DNA of 22,373 nucleotides from NCBI GenBank assembly GCA_964409335.1, contig CAYPCW010000044.1:1-22373 (forward strand), given 5' to 3'. The position numbers and the translations under genes were made by a program. Of this stretch, positions 7,200 through 16,504 are shown piece by piece. Numbering within the stretch: position 1 is the stretch's first letter; every line of letters starts with the position of its first letter. A model generated the notes under the pieces. The model ran no database searches, was not told where the DNA came from, and was given only the letters and a program-made list of their open reading frames with translations. The DNA is from JABMOW01 sp964409335 (lineage in GTDB: Bacteria > Fidelibacterota > Marinisomatia > SCGC-AAA003-L08 > JACNLC01).

Positions 7200-9533
7200 A
7201 TGACGTTACTCCACCGTATAGTTTACGGTATCCTGTGGGTTGTTTTTCTTCAGGGGGTGAGCAGCCAATCCATCAGCGGTTACGTAGCGGATTGTGCAAC
7301 CGGCAGATCTCTGGGATACTGTAATATTTTTATTGAGGGCACCAGCCGGGGAACCGCCGCGAATGCAGATGGGTATTATTCACTTAATCTCCCCCCCGGA
7401 TCCTATCTCATTAAATTTCAGTATCTGGGATATCATTCTTTTTCCACCAACGTTACCATCACCCGACAACTACAGATTTTGGATGTCAACCTTACTCCGC
7501 AGGTGGTTTCGCTGGACCCTATAACCGTGTATGCGACCCAAAAATCCGGCGTAGAAGAACTCATTCTAAAAGCCTCCCGAATGAAGGAAAAATCCCGGTT
7601 CATCAGGAACTATTTTTGCCATTCCTACACCAAAACGAGTTATAGGTCTGTCGTGGATCCCTCTCTGTACGGCGGAATATTCGAGACATTCTCCGAGCTG
7701 TATTTCAACGCACCCGATACCTGGCATGAAATTTTGTTGAGTCAGCGTCAATCGGCGAATCTCCCGCAATCCGTTAATTTTGTCAGTGGAAATACCTTCA
7801 TTGACATGAACGCTGACCGCATAAAGGTGGGTAAACATACGCTCGTTGGACTAACCGCAAAAGATGCAATCGATCATTATATTTTTCAAATATTAGATAC
7901 GCTTTACCAGGACCACAAACTCATTTTCAAAATCTGCTTTTCACCTCGGGATCTCCGGATTCCCTCAATGGGTGGTGAGTTGTATCTTGTTGATAAATTT
8001 TTCATTATTGATCGGGTAGATGTTGCATTGAACCCGGGGTGCAATTACGGTTTGTTTGAGAATATCCACATTGTGCAGCGGTATAAAGCGTTGAATGACA
8101 GTATGTACCTGCCAGTTTATGCCCTTCGGGAAAATGAATTCGTCACGGGTATCCCCGGTATGCCTGTGCTGCTCATGAGAAAAGAAAATTTCCGGGAAAA
8201 TTACCGCGTAAATGACCTGCAAAACCAGATTGCTCCCAATGCGGATGTAGTGAAAATAACCCCCGAAATTCCATTTAAATCGGTACCGATGTTCATTCCG
8301 CCACTCACTTTGGATGAAACAATCGGGTACAAGATCATCGACAGCCTTGTTGTCCATAACCGGAGGCTGAACGTTTTCACACGAGTGATAAAATGGATTG
8401 ATCTTTACAGCGAATGGAAAACTAAACCTATCGGGGAGATTTCTGATTTTGTCCGTTTCAACCGGATAGAGGGTGGATTTGCAGGCGCTGCTTTCGATTC
8501 CAAATCAATGTTTTCACTCTTTGCTCTGCAGTTCGGCATCGGATACGGATTTGCCGATGATAAACTAAAATTTCATGTAATACCGTCCGCGAGGTGGGGA
8601 AACCGGAGATTATCGTTGAACGCTTCCCTGAAATGGTATCAAATCCTGTCACCCATTGAGGATCCTGCAGAATATCCGCTTTTGTTGAATTCTTTGCGGG
8701 GTATTTTTGGCGGGTTCGACTATTACGATTATTACTATAATGCGGGTCGACAAGTGGAGGTGACTCTCAATTATTCATTATTGGACCTCACCACAGCAGT
8801 TTTGTATGAAAGGCATTCCCCGGCAACAATTGGGCTTACACATGGAATCCTTCCGCAGCCTGAATTTTTGGATAATCCTGTCATTTCTCATGGTGAGATG
8901 GCGGGATTTCGGGTGAAGGCAACGCTGTCAAATATCAAATTTCTGAATTCTGCGCTATCAAGGCGGATCATCCCAAATCAGCATTTTACCCAATTGGAAT
9001 TGGGTTATGAAACCGGTGTGAAATCCATAGGCAGTGATTATTCATACGACCGTTATCTCTTCATCCTCACCACCCGCCGTAATATGACGAGGGGAATTTC
9101 CATGGATCTGCGTCTTGAAGCCGGATTCAGTCTTGGCGTATTACCGAGACAAAAATATTTTGAAGTTCAGGGAGGGTCAGCGGATTTTGACCTGTTACAA
9201 TCTTTCAGCACCCTGGTCCAAAACAGTCTGACCGGATCTCAAAAACTTGTGGTATTTTCTGAATTTCATATCGGAAAAATATTTCATTGGGCAACCGGAA
9301 TACCTTTAATAAATTCCATCCCATGGGAAGTGTCCCTCATCACCCATGCAGGCTGGGCAGGGGAGAAGGCTTTGAACCGGTTAACCTTCCCGGATATGGT
9401 TACTGAAACCGGGATTGGCATTGACAATTTCTTTCATCTGTTTAAAATTGAGGTCATGTTCAGCGGGGTAGAAACTGAATACCGGCATCCCTTTGCCCTG
9501 ACGGTGAAAATTGAGGATTTTGATATTTTTTAA
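7200..9533 (+). CDS. Outer-membrane protein with carboxypeptidase-like regulatory domain and DUF5686 barrel
   Basis: A 777-residue protein that starts with a signal peptide (hydrophobic residues 7-20, cleavage near SSQ-SI). Residues about 24-108 form a carboxypeptidase regulatory-like beta-sandwich (ISGYVADCATGRSLGYCNI, NADGYYSLNLPPGSY, FQYLGY). This resembles the N-terminal domain of SusC-type proteins. The rest matches the DUF5686 pattern: an ASRMKEKSRF helix, YTKTSYRS, FETFSELYF, then many alternating hydrophobic and aromatic strands and a C-terminal Phe, typical of an outer-membrane beta-barrel. There is no TonB box or plug domain, so it is not a full TonB-dependent transporter. Function is unknown in the family. 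It is alone on the plus strand between two minus-strand glycan operons. A good AGGA ribosome site supports the start. Confidence 0.85.
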   Translation: MTLLHRIVYGILWVVFLQGVSSQSISGYVADCATGRSLGYCNIFIEGTSRGTAANADGYYSLNLPPGSYLIKFQYLGYHSFSTNVTITRQLQILDVNLTPQVVSLDPITVYATQKSGVEELILKASRMKEKSRFIRNYFCHSYTKTSYRSVVDPSLYGGIFETFSELYFNAPDTWHEILLSQRQSANLPQSVNFVSGNTFIDMNADRIKVGKHTLVGLTAKDAIDHYIFQILDTLYQDHKLIFKICFSPRDLRIPSMGGELYLVDKFFIIDRVDVALNPGCNYGLFENIHIVQRYKALNDSMYLPVYALRENEFVTGIPGMPVLLMRKENFRENYRVNDLQNQIAPNADVVKITPEIPFKSVPMFIPPLTLDETIGYKIIDSLVVHNRRLNVFTRVIKWIDLYSEWKTKPIGEISDFVRFNRIEGGFAGAAFDSKSMFSLFALQFGIGYGFADDKLKFHVIPSARWGNRRLSLNASLKWYQILSPIEDPAEYPLLLNSLRGIFGGFDYYDYYYNAGRQVEVTLNYSLLDLTTAVLYERHSPATIGLTHGILPQPEFLDNPVISHGEMAGFRVKATLSNIKFLNSALSRRIIPNQHFTQLELGYETGVKSIGSDYSYDRYLFILTTRRNMTRGISMDLRLEAGFSLGVLPRQKYFEVQGGSADFDLLQSFSTLVQNSLTGSQKLVVFSEFHIGKIFHWATGIPLINSIPWEVSLITHAGWAGEKALNRLTFPDMVTETGIGIDNFFHLFKIEVMFSGVETEYRHPFALTVKIEDFDIF

Positions 9534-9825
9534 GGCTTAAGTCCTGCGATTCTTTTCCATTCAATTATCTTTGTCATATCGACACTATTTTAGTTTCAAA
9601 TAAACTAAGAAATTTTTCCTCTGCCGACGAAGGTTTTCGCACTCGCACCGCTCTTATGAGATGATAACGGAAGCGGACTAACCCGGCTGAACAGACCGGT
9701 TAATTCATGGAACTGTGCCAAAAGGAGATAAAAAAAGAAGGGATGGTATAATATTCAGGGTCCGTAAGATTTATCAAAACCGGTCAAAGCGGATCTTTCC
9801 CTTTTCGGCGGGAATTGAAACCCGA
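9534..9825. other. Intergenic region between two converging genes
   Basis: About 290 bases between the ends of the plus-strand DUF5686 gene and the minus-strand asnB gene. It holds one AT-rich hairpin (listed separately), an imperfect hairpin at 9679-9702 with arms TAACCcGG and CCGGTTA, and near the asnB end short GGG/CCC arms around 9809-9824. No gene with a ribosome site and believable length was found. It most likely serves to end both transcripts. Confidence 0.5.
9590..9617 (+). terminator. Possible weak terminator after the DUF5686 gene
   Basis: A perfect 7-bp stem TTAGTTT (9590-9596) / AAACTAA (9602-9608) with a 5-base loop, followed by GAAATTTTT. The stem has only two G-C pairs and the T run is short and offset, so termination here would be weak. 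It lies 57 bases after the stop. Confidence 0.4.
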
Positions 9826-11736
9826 TTATCGCCTGGACATCTCACTTTTAAACCTCTCCAAAACATATTTCTGCCACAAAAATGGCGAAAGTGATGCATA
9901 TGCCAATTCGCCCTGTCTGTAGGTCGGGTTTTCACCCCGGATCACATCTGTTATATTTGTTCTGACGGTTTCCGCATCAATGAATGGTGAGCGATTGAAT
10001 TCACTGGAGTGAACCATCTCCAGAAAAAAATGCTTCCAGGGACCTTTGAGCCAGTCCACAATGGGGGTCTGGAATCCCATTTTGGTTTTTCGCTGGTAAA
10101 TTGTTTTGGGCAATACCGGTTTGCACGCATCGCGCAGGATGGCTTTCGTATATCCGCCTTTGATCTTCGACTGCCAGGACACGGAAAAACAATAACTCAC
10201 TACCCGGTGATCAAGGAAGGGCATTCGGATTTCAACACCGCTGGCCATTGAGAATCGGTCATAATTCCGAAGCAATGTTGGGAGGTTGTCGCGGTGAAAC
10301 AGGTTGTACAGATGGCGGTTCAAACTGCCCATTCGATTCCATTTATCCTCGGCGGAGAGGGAAGCGTTCATCCGTGGGAGTATAGTAAACCCTTTTTTCA
10401 ATTCCGTCCGCAATACGGGGATAATCTTCATCCATCGATCATCACCGGTAACCCGGGTCAGGTAATCAGTAAATCCGGTCCGGTTCTGGAGGAATTGCAG
10501 TTGACCCGGTTCGATGAGTCCCCGGTAGGCGCGTAAAATATTTCTGATTCGCAGGGGATTCAGCCCGCAATCCTGAAAGGCGTTGAACAGAAATGTATCG
10601 TACCCGGAAAACAGTTCGTCTGCGCCATGTCCGTCAAGGGAGACAAAAATACCGGTGTTCCGCATTCGACGGTAAAGTTGCATCATCGGGACGGGGCTGG
10701 TGATGTACAATTCCTCCAATGCGTAGAGATAATCCGGCAGATCGGCAAGCCCCTGAACCGGATCGATGGTGAGAATGTCCGGTTCTATTCCCGCGAGACC
10801 GGTAACCTCCAGGGCATAATGAGTCTCGTCCAGCGGCGTCCCCGGTAATGATGCAACCACGACGTGCCGCCAGTCCGGTGTAGAAAATTCGGATTCGGTG
10901 AGTTTGCCGGCCATCTGCGCCATGGTTCCAAATGTCGATGCAGAGTCAATCCCACCACTGAGTGCGGTTCCGACAGGGACACTGGCGCGCATTCTGATCC
11001 GACAGGCATCGGAGAACAAATGGCGGAATTCTTCAACCTGATGCCTATACTTATTGGGTACGGAATGAAGGTAGTTCAGAGTTTCCCAGTACCGATGAAA
11101 GGTCAGGGAAGCGCCTTTGACCACTCCCCAATGGGCATGAGGGAATCGTTTGATTCCGTCAATGAGACATGCATCGGTGGATTCGTAGTCAAAGAGATGA
11201 TTGCGCATACATAAAAATTTCTTGTTGGGTTCCACTGTAGTTAGAAAAGGGACCAGCGCTTTCATCTCGGATGCAAACAGGAACTGGCTGCCCCGGTGGA
11301 CATAAAATAAAGGTTTTTTTCCAAACCGGTCACGGGAGAGATACAGACGGTGTTCTTTTTGATCCCAGATCGCAAGCGCCCACATACCATTCAGTTTTTC
11401 AAAGAGGGTTGTCCCCCAATGATGAAATCCCCATAGCAGTACTTCCGTATCAGACTGCGTTGTAAATGGGTACCCGAACGTGGTAAGTGTATCCCGTAAT
11501 TCCGGATAATTGTATATCTCCCCGTTATAACTGATGGAATACCCCGGGATGTGCATAGGCTGGCGGGCTGCGCCGGATAGGTCAATTATCGATAGTCGGC
11601 GGTGCCCCAGTTGTATCGCCTGATCCGCTGATATCCAGACACCTTCAGCGTCAGGTCCGCGATGAGAAATGAGATTCAGGGCAGTCTGAAACCGTCGGTC
11701 TTCGACAGCAGGGAGTGCACCTAAAATGCCGCACAT
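9826..11736 (-). CDS. asnB: Asparagine synthase (glutamine-hydrolysing) family amidotransferase
   Basis: A 636-residue class II amidotransferase. The mature nucleophile is Cys2 (MCGILG), followed by SHRGPDAEG (24-32), HRRLSIIDLS and YNGEIYN in the glutaminase half. The synthetase half has the ATP pyrophosphatase loop SGGIDS at 260-265 and later SLDGHGADELFSGY. Both halves look intact, so it should transfer ammonia from glutamine to an AMP-activated carboxyl group. In glycan clusters, members of this family (for example WbpS-like proteins) are linked to converting sugar uronic acids to uronamides; that is the likely role here, rather than making free asparagine, and is an inference from position. 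The ribosome site GGGAG at 11747-11751 stands 10 bases before the ATG. Last gene of the ten-gene run, 3 bases after the GT4 stop. Confidence 0.92.
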   Translation of the reverse strand: MCGILGALPAVEDRRFQTALNLISHRGPDAEGVWISADQAIQLGHRRLSIIDLSGAARQPMHIPGYSISYNGEIYNYPELRDTLTTFGYPFTTQSDTEVLLWGFHHWGTTLFEKLNGMWALAIWDQKEHRLYLSRDRFGKKPLFYVHRGSQFLFASEMKALVPFLTTVEPNKKFLCMRNHLFDYESTDACLIDGIKRFPHAHWGVVKGASLTFHRYWETLNYLHSVPNKYRHQVEEFRHLFSDACRIRMRASVPVGTALSGGIDSASTFGTMAQMAGKLTESEFSTPDWRHVVVASLPGTPLDETHYALEVTGLAGIEPDILTIDPVQGLADLPDYLYALEELYITSPVPMMQLYRRMRNTGIFVSLDGHGADELFSGYDTFLFNAFQDCGLNPLRIRNILRAYRGLIEPGQLQFLQNRTGFTDYLTRVTGDDRWMKIIPVLRTELKKGFTILPRMNASLSAEDKWNRMGSLNRHLYNLFHRDNLPTLLRNYDRFSMASGVEIRMPFLDHRVVSYCFSVSWQSKIKGGYTKAILRDACKPVLPKTIYQRKTKMGFQTPIVDWLKGPWKHFFLEMVHSSEFNRSPFIDAETVRTNITDVIRGENPTYRQGELAYASLSPFLWQKYVLERFKSEMSRR

Positions 11737-11739
11737 AAA

Positions 11740-12849
11740 TCAGGAACTCCCGCAAACGGATTCTTGTATAGATGCCCAAAGCAGGTCAATATTTTGCTTT
11801 TGGGTAAAATGATTGCGAATCCGGTGATGACCTGCCGTCCCCAATCGTGTAGCAAGATTCGGGTCCGCCGCCAGACGCACCATGCGATCTGCCATATTGC
11901 GGATATCGCCCTCTTTAACGAGAAAACCCGTTTCGCCATCCTTCACTACATCCGGGATACCCCCATGATGGGTGGCTACAACCGGTAAACCGGATGCACA
12001 TGCTTCCATGATTGAGACCGGAGTGCCTTCTTTATCCCCGGAAACCGGTGTGAAAGAGTGGAGTGCAAAACACCTGACCTGTGCCATAATATCCGCTACA
12101 GATTCATGGGGGAGTATACCGGCAAATTCTACCGCCGATTCCAGATTTAAAGCCTTGACCAAATCAATACATGTTTTTTTCAGAGGACCATCACCCACTA
12201 AAATCAGCCGGGCATGCGGGTAGTTTTTCACCACCTGCTGAAATGCCTGAATGGTAGCCTGATGATTTTTCGTTTCTTCGAATCGCCCCACGGTTAAAAA
12301 TTTAAGCGGATTTTTTCCTGCATCATGCCAGATGAACTGTTCGGTGTCCGCCCCGCTTGGATTGTAAATGATCTTTTGTTCATCCGCCCCGAGATAAACC
12401 AGCTGAGCTTTCATTTCATGGGAAACCACAAACAACTTTACGGCGATGTCAAAGAGCCGGGAATAACCGGTACCGTAGGACTCCAAAATCTCCCGGCGGT
12501 ACGCGTCGTATCCACGGAAATAGACGAAAAGGGGGAGATTTAACTCGTGGCAAATTTCCATCATTTTGACGCCGGAGGGTCCGTATTGTGCCAACACCAA
12601 CTGAATGCCGTTTCGCCGGAGATACTTCTTAATCGCGAATTGCAGAAGGTCATCTTCGCTGTGGCCCCGCCATTTTTTAAATGTGGTGATCAGGGATGGC
12701 GGCACCAGTGGAATATCATTGAATCCTGCCATTGTAGGAAGATACCCGGTATGTAAATAATATACCGATGCAGGCAGTTTCTTCACCTGTGCATGAATAA
12801 AAGTCTCGGAATATTTCTTTTTATTCACGGAAACAATCGCGATGTTCAC
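11740..12849 (-). CDS. GT4 family glycosyltransferase
   Basis: A 369-residue GT-B fold enzyme. The N-terminal half binds the acceptor. The C-terminal half has FLTVGRFEETKNH (184-196), LILVGDGPLKK, and the donor-binding stretch MEACASGLPVVATHHGGIPD with Glu282; the position usually Glu in the EX7E motif is followed by GGIPDVV with Asp300. It is a retaining enzyme by family, probably adding a hexose from an NDP-sugar. The start is GTG at 12847-12849, inside the GTGA overlap with the previous gene. It is backed by a ribosome site GGAG at 12857-12860, 7 bases upstream. Specificity cannot be told. Confidence 0.93.
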   Translation of the reverse strand: MNIAIVSVNKKKYSETFIHAQVKKLPASVYYLHTGYLPTMAGFNDIPLVPPSLITTFKKWRGHSEDDLLQFAIKKYLRRNGIQLVLAQYGPSGVKMMEICHELNLPLFVYFRGYDAYRREILESYGTGYSRLFDIAVKLFVVSHEMKAQLVYLGADEQKIIYNPSGADTEQFIWHDAGKNPLKFLTVGRFEETKNHQATIQAFQQVVKNYPHARLILVGDGPLKKTCIDLVKALNLESAVEFAGILPHESVADIMAQVRCFALHSFTPVSGDKEGTPVSIMEACASGLPVVATHHGGIPDVVKDGETGFLVKEGDIRNMADRMVRLAADPNLATRLGTAGHHRIRNHFTQKQNIDLLWASIQESVCGSS

Positions 12850-14072
12850 CGGACTTCTCCGTCATTTTCCAGCCCCCAAAAGTACCGGGTAGAATCGGTG
12901 ATCCCGTCAATTAGATGAAGAAAACCGGGTTTGATCACCTGCAGTTTGGACGTAAGAGCAAATGTATTTTTCCCCAGGTACCGGGCATTTCTGAAGCGGG
13001 GTGTGAAGATGAAATTAAATTTCGCGGGGAGAGTCGACTGGCGCTGCAATCCCTGTTTCCAGACTGCAGTGGCAAGTGTGCCCTGATCTCTTGTCACCCA
13101 GTATGGGTTTCTAAAAGCATCGACCGACAACCGGTGCCAATCCTCCAGAAATGGTGCGGACCGTTCATCAAAAATAAACAATCCACCGTTCCAGTGCCGC
13201 CATTCGCCGGGGATTGAAATACCGGTTCTTTCAGAGATAGCATCCTGCAGGTGACTGCATTTTACATCATTAACAGGTTGTCCATCCGGAGCCTTCCAGG
13301 CGTGTATGGTTTCGTCAAACCGGTACCCGCTGCAGGCTTCAATTCCTTGGTGGAATGCGGTATCCAAAGAATAAATGATCTTTCCCTGATCATCAAGCCA
13401 GGTTTGATCCTTATCATTCCAGGTGTATCCAGTCTTCCTTTTTACGTAATGGGTAAAATCCGTCAGGTGAATGTGGTGAGGATCAAACCAGTGTTTAAAT
13501 TTTTTGTACAGTGTCCACCAATTATTTTTCCGGTACTCCGTGTTGAGTTGTTCAATACGTGCAATCTTTTTTCGGTTATCAGGATTTCGCATTCGAAAAT
13601 AATTGGGATCGTATGTTTCGAATAACCCGGTAAGTGTTTTTTCGTAATGCCGGAATTTTTCTACACATCCGCACATCATGGCTGCCGGGCTGAAGTGTTG
13701 AATGTCCACATAGTCCGTCGCAAACGCAACGGGGTTGATGAAATGATCAAAGACCCTGTTTACGAGGGATGAGCGGGCAATGATATCCGTATCCAGATAA
13801 GTGTATATCGGACCATTCTCCAGGTACCGGTGCAGGCTGGTTTTGAGGAAGATCACCGATTGGTGAGCGTTCAGGTTTGAGGGAGTAGGGATGGAAATGA
13901 TCTTATCATATTCGATGCTCACCTGATTTTTTAAAGCGTCCGTAACCACGATAATATCTTTTTTTGAGAATTTTTTCAGCGCCCGAATGGACAATTGCAG
14001 TCGCCTGATGTGCTCGTCTGATCCACATGCCACATACACAAATTTTTGCTCTTTTTTCTGCATGCGCGTCAT
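12846..14072 (-). CDS. Putative GT-A glycosyltransferase with DxD motif
   Basis: A 408-residue protein. FVYVACGSDEHIRRLQLSIRAL (residues 11-32, an N-terminal nucleotide-binding strand-helix) and IYTYLDTDIIA, with the metal-binding DTD at 94-96, resemble GT8/GT77-like retaining glycosyltransferases. A late HWNGGLFIFD plus TRDQGTLATAVWKQ stretch matches the N-G-G and D-Q features of those families. The middle region (about 150-270) is rich in Lys, His and Trp and was not matched to anything. There is no signal peptide, so it is probably a cytoplasmic or peripheral membrane protein. It lies 12 bases after the GT2 gene and overlaps the GT4 gene by 4. A second ATG three codons in is a possible alternative start. 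Confidence 0.8.
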   Translation of the reverse strand: MTRMQKKEQKFVYVACGSDEHIRRLQLSIRALKKFSKKDIIVVTDALKNQVSIEYDKIISIPTPSNLNAHQSVIFLKTSLHRYLENGPIYTYLDTDIIARSSLVNRVFDHFINPVAFATDYVDIQHFSPAAMMCGCVEKFRHYEKTLTGLFETYDPNYFRMRNPDNRKKIARIEQLNTEYRKNNWWTLYKKFKHWFDPHHIHLTDFTHYVKRKTGYTWNDKDQTWLDDQGKIIYSLDTAFHQGIEACSGYRFDETIHAWKAPDGQPVNDVKCSHLQDAISERTGISIPGEWRHWNGGLFIFDERSAPFLEDWHRLSVDAFRNPYWVTRDQGTLATAVWKQGLQRQSTLPAKFNFIFTPRFRNARYLGKNTFALTSKLQVIKPGFLHLIDGITDSTRYFWGLENDGEVR

Positions 14073-14084
14073 AGTAGATATGGG

Positions 14085-15041
14085 TTACATTCCGGTATGT
14101 GGGTTGCGAATAAATTTTAGATTGTCCAGGAAACCAGACAGGACAGCACGTTGACCATACCAGAAGTATTTTTGGTTTGCCATTCGTTGATTTATAACAT
14201 CGGAACTGCTGTCATTTGCCAGGCTGTTGTATTCCCGGGCCAACCCTTTGAATATCCATTTTTTAAAATGACGATAATAATCATCCTTCAGCAGGTATTT
14301 CAATATTCGGATATTTGCCGCCTTTTTCTCCGGGAACGGTACCTTTTTTGTATGGCTTTCTCCGTGTTCCCGGTATACGCCCATTTCCCGGGGGATGTAC
14401 GTTATTTTGCTGTTTTTCACGATAGCCAGATTCAACCACCAGTCAAAGGAATAATCCGGGCGAAAGGATGATCTATAGGCGTCAGTCAGATTCTGCCCGT
14501 TCCGGTAAACCAGCGAACTGGTAGGGATGATCAGGCGGTCCACAATCTGAAAGGGTAAAATTTCCGGTGAATATTGGTGTATTTGGGAGTATCGGTGATA
14601 GTGATGTTTTTGGCTTTTTTCGATGGTTGAATTGGACTCATCGCCTATAATTTCGGTGCTATTTATCGTAACATCGTGAAAACAAGCTGCGTATTCCGGA
14701 TGATTTTCCAACAAGTCAACCTGTATCTGGAGCTTATGTTCGTCCGTCCAGTAATCATCGCCATCGAGATTTGCCAGGTATTTTCCATTATATCGACTGT
14801 ATAAGTTTATTACGTTTTCATATATCCCATGGTTTTCTAAAAATGTATATAATTTGATCCTGTCCGGATATTTTTTCGAAAAGGCAGTTACAATTTCAAC
14901 GGTGCCATCGGTGGATCCATCATCTCCAACTAAAATGGTATATTCAAAATTGACCTTCTGGGATAATGCGCTTTGAATGGCTTCCGCCACATATTTTTCG
15001 TGATTATGAGTGAGCATAAATACAGACAGCAAATTAGACAT
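14085..15041 (-). CDS. GT2 family glycosyltransferase
   Basis: A 318-residue GT-A enzyme of family 2. The start SVFMLTHNHEKYVAEAIQS is the classic nucleotide-binding strand and helix, VGDDGSTDGT (38-47) binds the uridine/ribose, and NLDGDDYW carries the metal DxD (93-95). The C-terminal part (SFRPDYSFDWWLNLAI, then a tail rich in Lys/Arg/Tyr) is probably the acceptor side. By family it is an inverting enzyme. It follows the second radical SAM gene by 23 bases with no strong ribosome site. Confidence 0.93.
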   Translation of the reverse strand: MSNLLSVFMLTHNHEKYVAEAIQSALSQKVNFEYTILVGDDGSTDGTVEIVTAFSKKYPDRIKLYTFLENHGIYENVINLYSRYNGKYLANLDGDDYWTDEHKLQIQVDLLENHPEYAACFHDVTINSTEIIGDESNSTIEKSQKHHYHRYSQIHQYSPEILPFQIVDRLIIPTSSLVYRNGQNLTDAYRSSFRPDYSFDWWLNLAIVKNSKITYIPREMGVYREHGESHTKKVPFPEKKAANIRILKYLLKDDYYRHFKKWIFKGLAREYNSLANDSSSDVINQRMANQKYFWYGQRAVLSGFLDNLKFIRNPHTGM

Positions 15042-15064
15042 TCTACAGACCCGATGGTGGATGA

Positions 15065-16504
15065 TTATCCTGAAGGGCGGGTTCTTCCGGCGGTTTTCAT
15101 CATCTCGATGAGAGAGTCCAGGGGTGCGATCTCTAATTCCGTCAACAAAGTTCTACCGGGAAGTATTGAAATATTTTTTAGGGAGAATTTCAGAAGATCC
15201 TGATCATCAATCCGGGCACAGATATTATCAAATTTATCCAGCACCCGGATTAACCGCCCGGATTTATCTTCATCTGAAATCGTGTGGTCGTCTTCTACAG
15301 TTAAAGTAAGGGAATCTACAATCATTTGCTTGTAGTCTCCCACTTCACGCACCTTGAAATCCTCGTGAATTGGTACGGTGTGATCCGCCGTAACCTGATA
15401 TTCTCTCCATGAATTCAGTAGTGTGATGAGGCTTTCAAACCGCGCCACGTTACCTTTTTGATTCCGGGTTATTGAAGTAAAGGTCAGTGACCGGTAGTAA
15501 TTGAGAATTTCTGTTTGAGTCTCCACCGATACGTACATCAGGGAACAATCCGTAGGGAAGTATACGATAGGATAATAGAGTAAGATATTCTTCTCATTAC
15601 AGTACCTGAGTATTTCAGGAATTTCCTGCCAGTTTTGAAGCATAAAACAAGTGTGTAAAGAAAAATGACGGTTATTCCGCCGGCTGTAATCGATAAAATA
15701 TTCAATGTTGGACATGACGATGTGCAGGTTTGAGTTCTGACGAATGCTTTCATAGGTTACTTTGACCATGGAATCGATGGAAACCGACATATGAAAATTA
15801 CCCTGTTCCATGATCCGTTTAAACCGCGTGTTCAGCGTGGTACCGTTGGTCATCACATTGATCCTGGCGGTGGGGTTGAGCCTGGTACACCGCTCCCAAA
15901 TATTTGCATTCACCTGGCCGAGAAGCGGTTCCCCTCCGACAAACCCAATTTTTGAAACGCGGGGTAAAAATTCAGACAATTGATCCACAAAGTCATCGTC
16001 ATAGGGTTCTACATAGGGCTGGAGATGATCCCGGTTCTTCCGGATTGAAGAGGAATTGTCCCCCCGGCATTGAATACATTCCAGGTTACAGGTGTTATCG
16101 ATTTGAAATTCCATGAGAACGGGGTATTCTGCATTGCCATTATCCAGATCTGAAGCATAGTCAAATTTCAGAGCATCCACACTGCTAAAAGCATGGTTTT
16201 CGATATTTCGTCTACATTTCTGACATCCCATTGACAGGTCATTTTCCCGGATGAAGCGTCGTAATTTTTTGGCAGCCTCTCCGAACCATATTTCTCTGAC
16301 GGATTGTTCCGGATATTTCCCCAGAATGGCGTACCGGTTATAGCAACAGGCAAGCGCATACCCGTTATGGGCGAATCGAATGGATTTAAAAGGGGCATAA
16401 CACAAAAGAGCAGGGTCTGACCACTCCCGAATTCCGTTATATTCCCGAATCAGGTCAGGGGATAATGGATGGTAAATTTTCGGTGATGTCGGGGGAATGA
16501 TCAT
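15065..16504 (-). CDS. Radical SAM protein with N-terminal twitch-like domain (paralogue 2)
   Basis: A 479-residue protein. The radical SAM cluster motif CNLECIQC (C139, C143, C146) and the SAM-binding GGEP (190-193) are intact, followed by NVMTNGTTLN and SVSIDS, typical barrel strands. Before the barrel lies a twitch-like half-SPASM domain: C35, then 12 residues to G48, four to C53, and a GCQKC pair (C94, C97), with an EIWFGEAAKKLR segment between. It should bind a second 4Fe-4S cluster. In most SPASM enzymes this domain follows the barrel; here it comes first, as in the family named N-terminal twitch radical SAM. The region after the barrel (about 380-479) is unmatched. The ATG overlaps the upstream stop as ATGA and has an AAGGA site at 16511-16515. 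The substrate is unknown; the neighbours suggest a glycan, nucleotide sugar or lipid carrier. Confidence 0.88.
   Translation of the reverse strand: MIIPPTSPKIYHPLSPDLIREYNGIREWSDPALLCYAPFKSIRFAHNGYALACCYNRYAILGKYPEQSVREIWFGEAAKKLRRFIRENDLSMGCQKCRRNIENHAFSSVDALKFDYASDLDNGNAEYPVLMEFQIDNTCNLECIQCRGDNSSSIRKNRDHLQPYVEPYDDDFVDQLSEFLPRVSKIGFVGGEPLLGQVNANIWERCTRLNPTARINVMTNGTTLNTRFKRIMEQGNFHMSVSIDSMVKVTYESIRQNSNLHIVMSNIEYFIDYSRRNNRHFSLHTCFMLQNWQEIPEILRYCNEKNILLYYPIVYFPTDCSLMYVSVETQTEILNYYRSLTFTSITRNQKGNVARFESLITLLNSWREYQVTADHTVPIHEDFKVREVGDYKQMIVDSLTLTVEDDHTISDEDKSGRLIRVLDKFDNICARIDDQDLLKFSLKNISILPGRTLLTELEIAPLDSLIEMMKTAGRTRPSG

Noticed and set aside
9679..9702. Imperfect hairpin TAACCcGG / CCGGTTA
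   Set aside because: It has a bulge and no T run on either strand, so it was not called a terminator.
9707..9751. A 14-residue reading preceded by an AT-rich stretch
   Set aside because: There is no ribosome site before its ATG, and it is too short to support on composition.
13251..13625. A 124-codon plus-strand reading
   Set aside because: It is the antisense shadow of the DxD glycosyltransferase gene; its translation shows no recognisable motif.
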